Shown piece after piece: positions 58,967-64,000 of a stretch of DNA of 64,000 nt. The DNA comes from Chloroflexota bacterium. Lineage in GTDB: Bacteria > Chloroflexota > Anaerolineae > J102. Numbering within the stretch: the first letter of the stretch is position 1; every line of letters starts with the position of its first letter. A model generated the notes under the pieces. It saw nothing but the letters and a program-made list of their open reading frames with translations. It had not been told where the DNA came from and ran no database searches. The stretch is taken from NCBI GenBank assembly GCA_029782215.1, contig JAKOVD010000201.1:56777-120776 (forward strand). The letters are read 5' to 3'. The position numbers were made by a program, and so were the translations under genes.

Positions 58967-59839
58967 TCAGAGCCGGAACTTCGGCTCATAGCCGCCGGCG
59001 GTCAGGTCCACGACGCTGCGCCAGACCTGCTCCAGGCTGCGGACCGTCTGCGCCAGATCTTCCGCCGTAGCGCCGGGACAGGCCAGGAGCTGGCCGATCT
59101 GCGACACATAGCCCGGCGGCAGCAGCGGGAACCCGGCGACCACCGCCATCACCTTCTTGTCCCGGATGAAGTAGCGCTCGTTCAGGGCAAACAGCGCCTG
59201 GGTCAGGTTGGTGGCGATGCGGGTCAGGCAGCCCACGGTATTGTAGACGTCCCCCTGGGCTGCATAGTCGCGGGCAAACAGCAGGGTGAACTCCGCCGCC
59301 CACAGCGAGTCGCCCACGATGGCCTGCTTGAGCCGGACAGGATAGGGCGTCACCTCGGCCTTGAGGGCGGCGATCTGCCCTTCCGGGTCGTAGAGGGGGA
59401 TGCAGATGTCCGTCTCTGCCAGGTAGATGACGCTGTAGAAGCCGTAGGTGGGCTGCTGGTCATAGTCGTGGTGGACGGTACCCTGCCGGGCCTCGGCGAT
59501 CGTGCGCCGGACCTGGTCGAGGTTGCGGTAGATGAAATCGACCTTGCCCTGGGTCGTGTGGACCCAGGCGCCGCCGTTGACCCAGGCGCCCCACCCATAC
59601 AAGCCGGTGACGGTGGGCATCTCTACTGCCACGGTGGCAGCCACCTCCTGGATGTCCGCGATGGCAAAGGGGCTGGCTTCGAGGTAGTACAGCCCGAGGT
59701 CGAGGTCCGAGGCGGCGTGCTGCTGGCCGCTGGCATAGGAGCCGCCGAGGACGATGGCCGCCATGCCGGGCACGCGGCTGAGCCGGGCAACAAGCTGGTC
59801 GAGCAGACGCTGTTTGGATTCAGGCAGGGAAGTCGTCAT
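58967..59839 (-). CDS. Nucleotidyltransferase-domain protein
   Basis: A 290-residue protein with an N-terminal DNA polymerase beta-like nucleotidyltransferase fold: GGSYASGQQHAASDLDLGL (Gly32-Gly33-Ser34 and Asp45, Asp47), with KVDFIYRN as the third acidic strand. The C-terminal ~150 residues are helical and resemble KNTase C-terminal or DUF4037-type domains. It may modify a small molecule such as an aminoglycoside, or a protein. Its start lies inside the upstream dehydrogenase gene (20-base overlap); a longer open frame upstream is not family-like. Confidence 0.8.
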   Translation of the reverse strand: MTTSLPESKQRLLDQLVARLSRVPGMAAIVLGGSYASGQQHAASDLDLGLYYLEASPFAIADIQEVAATVAVEMPTVTGLYGWGAWVNGGAWVHTTQGKVDFIYRNLDQVRRTIAEARQGTVHHDYDQQPTYGFYSVIYLAETDICIPLYDPEGQIAALKAEVTPYPVRLKQAIVGDSLWAAEFTLLFARDYAAQGDVYNTVGCLTRIATNLTQALFALNERYFIRDKKVMAVVAGFPLLPPGYVSQIGQLLACPGATAEDLAQTVRSLEQVWRSVVDLTAGGYEPKFRL

Positions 59840-60851
59840 GGCGGTTGTGGTCGTGCAGAAGTTCAGGTGCGAGTAGAACGATGGTGCCAACGACCTCACC
59901 GCTTTCCAGCAGGGTATTGGCTGCCGCGGCCTCCAGGATGGGATACCTGGCGGCAATGATCGGTCTGATCTTGCCCTGTTCAAGCAGCGCGAACAAGGTG
60001 GCCCAATCCTGCAGAAAGGGCTGTCTGTTGAACCGGTTCATCCCTGTGCCATACAGCCTGGCCGATCTGCCATCGGGCCGCAAAGTGAACCACAGGTGCC
60101 TGGCAATCAGAGCCACCATCTCCGCCTTGTCCCTGGGCGCCCCATAGCCCACCCACACGCCGCCGCGGCGCAGCAGCGGCCATCCGCGGCCCAGATAGTC
60201 GCCGGCCATGCCGTTGAACACCACATCCAGGCCCTGCGGCTCCGCCGCCTGGATGACTTCGACAAAGTCCTGCGAGTGGTAGTCGATCGGAATGGCCCCC
60301 AGATCGATCAGCGCCTGGCGTTTGCTGCCTGATGCGAGCCCGTATATCTTCAGCCCGGCCAGCCTGCCGAGCTCCAGCAGAGCGGTGCCGATGCCGCCGC
60401 TGGCGCCGATAACAAGCACCCTGTCGCCCGCGTTGACGCCGGCTGTGCGATGCAGCACCTGGTAGGCGACCAGGTAGTTCAGGATGAGGGGAATGGCTTC
60501 CGCCGGGTCCACGGTCAGGGGCACGGGTATCAAGTCCCTCTTCCTGAGGAAGATGGTTTCGGCGTAGCCTCCATACACGTTCAGCGCCGCCACGCGGTCG
60601 CCCACGGCATAGCCGTCGACGCCCTTGCCCAGGGCATCAATGTCGCCTATGATGGCATAGCCGGGCACATAGGGGGGCTTGGGCGGGAAGGGGCTCTCGC
60701 CGTAGCGGCCCTGCACATCAGGGCGGGTGACACAGGTGGCCAGGATACGCACCCGCACCTCCCCCGCAGCCGGGGCGCGGCGCACATTCTCCCTGATCGC
60801 CATCACCTCAGGGGGACCACAACGCGTGACCACAACGCTCCGGTAGCTCAT
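59820..60851 (-). CDS. Zinc-independent MDR family alcohol dehydrogenase/quinone reductase-like
   Basis: A 343-residue medium-chain dehydrogenase/reductase. The N-terminal GroES-like domain is followed by the NADPH-binding motif GASGGIGTALLELG (near 153). Catalytic zinc ligands are not obvious, so a quinone reductase/enoyl reductase type is likelier than an alcohol dehydrogenase. The start at 60851 (MSYRSVVVTRCG) is the family N-terminus. It overlaps the nucleotidyltransferase gene by 20 bases and is divergent from rnj. Confidence 0.85.
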   Translation of the reverse strand: MSYRSVVVTRCGPPEVMAIRENVRRAPAAGEVRVRILATCVTRPDVQGRYGESPFPPKPPYVPGYAIIGDIDALGKGVDGYAVGDRVAALNVYGGYAETIFLRKRDLIPVPLTVDPAEAIPLILNYLVAYQVLHRTAGVNAGDRVLVIGASGGIGTALLELGRLAGLKIYGLASGSKRQALIDLGAIPIDYHSQDFVEVIQAAEPQGLDVVFNGMAGDYLGRGWPLLRRGGVWVGYGAPRDKAEMVALIARHLWFTLRPDGRSARLYGTGMNRFNRQPFLQDWATLFALLEQGKIRPIIAARYPILEAAAANTLLESGEVVGTIVLLAPELLHDHNRHDDFPA

Positions 60852-61074
60852 GGGTCGGTCCGGACAGTCCGCCGCCCTCACAACGCGACGGCTGCGACCA
60901 CAAGCATACCGCTTTGCCAGATGGCCGCCAAACAAGCCTCAGCCCTCCCGGCCATACAGCTTCATGTCCGCAAATCGATTATACTTATGTCAGCAATTCG
61001 GGTCCGATCGATCCTCCGGCCGGTCACAGCCAGCCAAACCAACCGCCACCTGCCACCCACTACCCGCTACTCCC

Positions 61075-62727
61075 ATGGCACAACCCCTTCGCTTCATCCC
61101 GCTTGGCGGCCTCGGCGAGATCGGCCGCAACATGACCGTGCTCGAGTACGGTCACAATATCCTGATCATCGACGCCGGCGTCATGTTCCCCGAGAACGAC
61201 ATGCTCGGCATCGACCTGGTTATTCCCAACTTCGAGTACCTGCGGGACAAGAAGGATTGGGTGCGCGGCATCGTGATCACCCACGGCCACGAAGACCACA
61301 CCGGCGCCCTGCCCTACCTGCTGGAGGAATTGAAGGCGCCGATCTACAGCACCCGGCTGGTGCTTGCCATGCTCGACCACAAGCTGAAGGAGCACTTCGG
61401 CAAACGCCTCAAGCCCGACCTGCACGAGCTCAAGCCCGGCGACAGCGTGCGTATCGGGCCGTTCGACGTCCACACTGTCCTCCTCAGCCATTCGATCCCC
61501 GACAGCATGGCCCTGGCCATTGACACACCGGTGGGGCGCCTCATCCACAGCGGCGACTTCAAGATCGACTATACGCCCAGCGCCGGCGAGCGGCCCCACC
61601 TGGCGCAGTTGGCGGCGCTTTCTGCCAACGGCGTCCTCGCCCTTTTCTCCGACTCCACCGGCGTCGAGCGCGCCGGGTTCACTCCCTCGGAAAAGACCAT
61701 CGAGCCGGCCTTCGACCAGATCATGCGGCAGGCGCCGGGGCGCGTCATCATCGCCAGCTTCGCCTCGCAGCTCAACCGCTTCCAGATGCTGATCGACATC
61801 TCCCATCGCTACAACCGCAAGGTGGCCATCGCCGGGCGCTCGCTGGAGCAGAACTACGAGATTGCCCGCCATCTTGGCTACCTCAAGGTCCCCAAGGGCG
61901 TCGTGGTCAAGCTGGAGACCACAGACAAGCTGCCGCCCAAACAGGTGACCCTGCTGATCACCGGCAGCCAGGGGCAGCCCGAAGCCGCCCTGGCCCGCAT
62001 GGCCGCCGGCCGCCACAAAGAGCTCTCCCTCATGCCCACCGACACGGTGGTGGTGTCAGCCCATCCCATTCCCGGCAACGAGGAGGAGGTGGGGCGAATG
62101 ATCAACCAGCTAGTCGAGCGAGGTGTAGAAGTGCTCTACCCTCCCATCGCCAACGTGCACGTGTCGGGGCATGCCAGCCAGGAGGAGATGAAGCTGCTGC
62201 TGGCCCTGGTCCAGCCCAAGTTCTTCGTCCCTGTGCATGGCGAGCTGCGCCACCTGCACCAGCATGCCCGCCTGGCCGAAAGCATGGGCATTGCCCGCGA
62301 CCACATCTTCAAGCTGCAGGACGGCGACATCCTGGAGCTGACGCCCGATGGCTGCCGGGTGGCCGACAAGACCGCCGGCGGTTATGTGTTCGTAGATGGC
62401 TCCGGCGTGGGGGACATCGGACCGGCGGTCCTGCGCGAGCGCGATGCTCTGGCCCGCGATGGCGTGGTCAGCGCCGTCATCACCGTGCACAAGGGCTCGC
62501 GTGAACTGGCTGCCGACCCGCAGATCGTCACCAGCGGCGTCATCTACAAGGAACAGTCCGGCGGCACCCAGCAGGGCGCGCAGGCGGCCCTGGTCGCGGC
62601 CCTGAAGCAGAGCAAACGCAGCACCAGCGCCTTGACCAACACTGCCTGCGACGCGCTCAGCCGTTACTTCTACCAGACCACCCGCCGCAGCCCCGTGGTC
62701 CTGCCGGTGATTGTGGAAGTGCCCTGA
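61075..62727 (+). CDS. rnj: Ribonuclease J
   Basis: A 550-residue metallo-beta-lactamase/beta-CASP ribonuclease with 5'-to-3' exo- and endonuclease activity in mRNA decay. Zinc motif His70-x-His72-x-Asp74-His75 (THGHEDH), LSHSIPDSMA, HSGDFKID, the beta-CASP 'SGHASQEEMKLLL' and 'VPVHGELRHLHQHARLA' are present. The start at 61075 (MAQPLRFIPLGGLGEIGRNM) fits the family, although no Shine-Dalgarno sequence precedes it, so the mRNA may be leaderless or weakly translated. It converges with dodecin, with only two bases between stops. Confidence 0.95.
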   Translation: MAQPLRFIPLGGLGEIGRNMTVLEYGHNILIIDAGVMFPENDMLGIDLVIPNFEYLRDKKDWVRGIVITHGHEDHTGALPYLLEELKAPIYSTRLVLAMLDHKLKEHFGKRLKPDLHELKPGDSVRIGPFDVHTVLLSHSIPDSMALAIDTPVGRLIHSGDFKIDYTPSAGERPHLAQLAALSANGVLALFSDSTGVERAGFTPSEKTIEPAFDQIMRQAPGRVIIASFASQLNRFQMLIDISHRYNRKVAIAGRSLEQNYEIARHLGYLKVPKGVVVKLETTDKLPPKQVTLLITGSQGQPEAALARMAAGRHKELSLMPTDTVVVSAHPIPGNEEEVGRMINQLVERGVEVLYPPIANVHVSGHASQEEMKLLLALVQPKFFVPVHGELRHLHQHARLAESMGIARDHIFKLQDGDILELTPDGCRVADKTAGGYVFVDGSGVGDIGPAVLRERDALARDGVVSAVITVHKGSRELAADPQIVTSGVIYKEQSGGTQQGAQAALVAALKQSKRSTSALTNTACDALSRYFYQTTRRSPVVLPVIVEVP

Positions 62728-62729
62728 GA

Positions 62730-62936
62730 TCAGACATCCACGGCAAAGGCGATCTTGACCGTGCTCTTGAAGGCCACGATCTTGCCGTTCTCGACCTTGG
62801 CGGTCATGTTGGTGACCTCAATGCCGGTGATGCCGTGGATGCTGTGGGAGGCAGCCTTGACGGCCTGGGCGGCGGCGTCATCCCAGCTCACCTCCGACGT
62901 GCCCACCAGCTCGATGACCTTGGCGACATGAGACAT
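62730..62936 (-). CDS. Dodecin-family flavin-binding protein
   Basis: A 68-residue dodecin: VAKVIELVGTSEVSWDDAAAQAVKAASHSIHGITGIEV, then KIVAFKSTVKIAFAVD. Dodecins form hollow dodecamers that store riboflavin or FMN and protect against light. AGGAGG is 6 bases before the ATG at 62936; the frame continues upstream into a dispersed repeat and is not coding there. Confidence 0.92.
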   Translation of the reverse strand: MSHVAKVIELVGTSEVSWDDAAAQAVKAASHSIHGITGIEVTNMTAKVENGKIVAFKSTVKIAFAVDV

Positions 62937-62988
62937 ACTCGTCCTCCTCGTGACGACGGAAAGGAATGGGTGCGGGGTCATGATAAAC

Positions 62989-63012
62989 CTGCGTACTGCG
63001 TAATGCGTAATG
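62989..63012. repeat. Dispersed GCAGTACGC-type repeat, copy 2
   Basis: Reverse complement of the 24-base unit at 6882-6905 with one mismatch. It lies between dodecin and the transposase. Confidence 0.6.
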
Positions 63013-63051
63013 CGAATTGACTCATCAGAAATCTTACTTTGGGAAGTACGT

Positions 63052-63118
63052 TGCCTCATGCAATGATCTTACCCAACGCAAACAAGCGTTCAGAGCTTGG
63101 CGTTGGGTGAGTGAGGCA
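63052..63118 (+). promoter_or_regulatory. Nested hairpin over the transposase start
   Basis: Outer arms TGCCTCA/TGAGGCA (63052-63058, 63112-63118) and inner 9-bp arms (63071-63079, 63100-63108). It covers the ribosome-binding region and touches the first ATG base, so it could limit transposase translation from outside transcripts. Confidence 0.5.
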
Positions 63119-63750
63119 TGATGAGTCTAACAAGCAAACGTGAGTTGTTGGCGGCGATCCGGCCCCGCTACACACTGGCGAACCGCAGCCAGAAGCAACA
63201 AGTGTTGGATGAATTCGTGGCAGCGACGGGATATCATCGCAAGTATGCGATCCAGTTGCTGAACCATCCACCCCGGCGACGGATGCGCAAGCGTGGTCGC
63301 AGTCGCGTACGGTACAGCGGCGAAGTCAGCGCTGCTCTGGAGCAGGTCTGGCGTGCAGCGAACTGCCTCTGCAGCAAGCGGTTGGTGCCAGTCCTGCCGG
63401 CCTTGGTAGAAGCGCTAGAGCGTCATCGCGAGCTGCGTCTTGATGCCAGGACTCGCCAGTTGCTGCTCAGTCTCAGTCCGGCCACCGCTGACAGGTTGCT
63501 GCGCCGAGTGCGGCAAGGTGGCAAGGCGCATGGGTTCAGCACGACCAAGCCCGGCGTCCTGCTCAAGCAAAGCATTCCTGTGCGTACCTTCGCCCAATGG
63601 GATGATGCCCAGCCTGGCTTTGTGGAAGTGGACCTGGTGGCTCACAGTGGCGACTCCTGTCGGGGTGAGTACCTCCATAGTCTGGATATGATCGACGTCA
63701 AGACCCGCTGGGTGGAGTTGGCAGCCTTACCCAACCGCAGCCAGGGACGA
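63118..63750 (+). pseudogene. Integrase-core (DDE) transposase, interrupted
   Basis: About 211 residues of an ISNCY/IS481-like transposase: an N-terminal helix-turn-helix region (TGYHRKYAIQLLNHP, then a basic stretch RRRMRKRGRSRVRY), and the start of the rve catalytic domain with the first Asp in FVEVDLVAHSG and HSLDMIDVKTRWVEL. It matches up to NRSQGR (63742-63750), where other members continue with the second Asp region; here unrelated sequence starts at 63751, the left end of a second element. So the gene is broken by insertion. Confidence 0.75.
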
Positions 63751-64000
63751 TGTAAGAAAGAGGATGCTGTTGGCGAAATCGCAGTGGGGTGGCCGTGTAT
63801 ACTTGAGCCTACCATTTTGGAGGTGAAAGATGTCTCTACAGCCGACCAAGGACTTCACGATTCCGGAGCAGACGGTGCAAGTGGCCCGAGCCGTCTTTGT
63901 CAAGGGCAATAGGTACATGGCCATGCGAGACGAGTTGGGAGCGGTGTTCGATGACGAGCAGTTTGCCGCGTTCTATCCGCGACGAGGCCAACCTGCGGAA
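63751..64000 (+). mobile_element. IS1182-like insertion element (partial)
   Basis: The element begins at or within a few bases of 63751, inside the transposase gene, and runs beyond the window. Its left end could not be matched to a terminal repeat because the right end is not visible. Confidence 0.65.
63830..64000 (+). CDS. IS1182 family transposase, N-terminal part
   Basis: The first 57 codons of a transposase: MSLQPTKDFTIPEQTVQVAR, then KGNRYMAMRDELGAVF and a PRRGQPAE motif, which are characteristic of IS1182 (IS1380/IS5-superfamily type) transposases. The ATG is preceded by GGAGGTGA. The rest lies outside the window, so intactness is unknown. Confidence 0.8.
   Translation, partial: MSLQPTKDFTIPEQTVQVARAVFVKGNRYMAMRDELGAVFDDEQFAAFYPRRGQPAE

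Overview
The window looks like one contiguous chromosomal segment of a GC-rich bacterium, most probably a member of the Chloroflexota (Anaerolineae/Caldilineae-like). This is inferred from gene content and style, not from a marker gene: secreted proteins with Thr/Pro linkers that end in a short aromatic-Met/Leu-Pro-Leu-x-x-Arg motif, a tandem DUF4405 membrane protein, a membrane-arm-only nuo operon with a His-rich NuoL, a MmeI-like restriction enzyme, and palindromic dispersed repeats. No rRNA, tRNA, CRISPR array or replication origin was recognised.

Layout. 1-4.7 kb: the end of one secreted protein and a very large DUF11-repeat exported protein (+). 4.7-8.9 kb (-): fabF translationally coupled to a lutA-lutB-lutC lactate-oxidation operon. 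9.2-13.4 kb (+): an ECF-like sigma factor, a DegV lipid-binding protein and a small membrane protein in one operon, then fabH and a methyltransferase, each followed by a strong hairpin. 13.5-14.8 kb (-): a tandem DUF4405 membrane protein and its exported OB-like partner. 15.2-22 kb: a tRNA-binding protein (+) converging on a six-gene minus-strand run (aminotransferase, uracil-DNA glycosylase, two aldo/keto reductases, PepA, DUF4380). 22.4-26.9 kb: mostly plus-strand genes (DMT exporter, lytic transglycosylase, DsbB, coiled-coil protein, small membrane protein) with rsmD opposite.

26.9-41.6 kb (-): murE; the complex I membrane-arm operon nuoA-H-J-K-(TPR-like membrane protein)-L-M-N ending at a clear intrinsic terminator; pyruvate phosphate dikinase; and a PLP-dependent decarboxylase. 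41.6-46.4 kb (-) is more accessory: GNAT, a vapBC-type pair with a repeated operator, a DUF2283/toxin-like pair whose toxin-like frame is cut by one TAA codon, a GT39 glycosyltransferase, and a C13-like secreted protein lacking its histidine half. 47.1-53.2 kb: a dihaem-type cytochrome with an unusual CxCH first site, a frameshifted membrane gene, an FAD oxidoreductase bracketed by two 74-bp direct repeats, and a single-chain restriction-modification enzyme. 53.8-57 kb (-): a SorC regulator, a TIM-barrel isomerase-like enzyme and a Tm-1-like protein that look like a small catabolic operon. 57.2-62.9 kb: small metabolic genes, RNase J (+) and dodecin (-). 63.1-64 kb: a DDE transposase gene interrupted by a second, IS1182-like element that runs off the end.

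Functionally the segment is mainly core energy metabolism (lactate oxidation, complex I, PPDK, cytochrome), lipid synthesis (fabF, fabH) and envelope functions, with accessory material concentrated at 41.6-53.8 kb and at the right edge.
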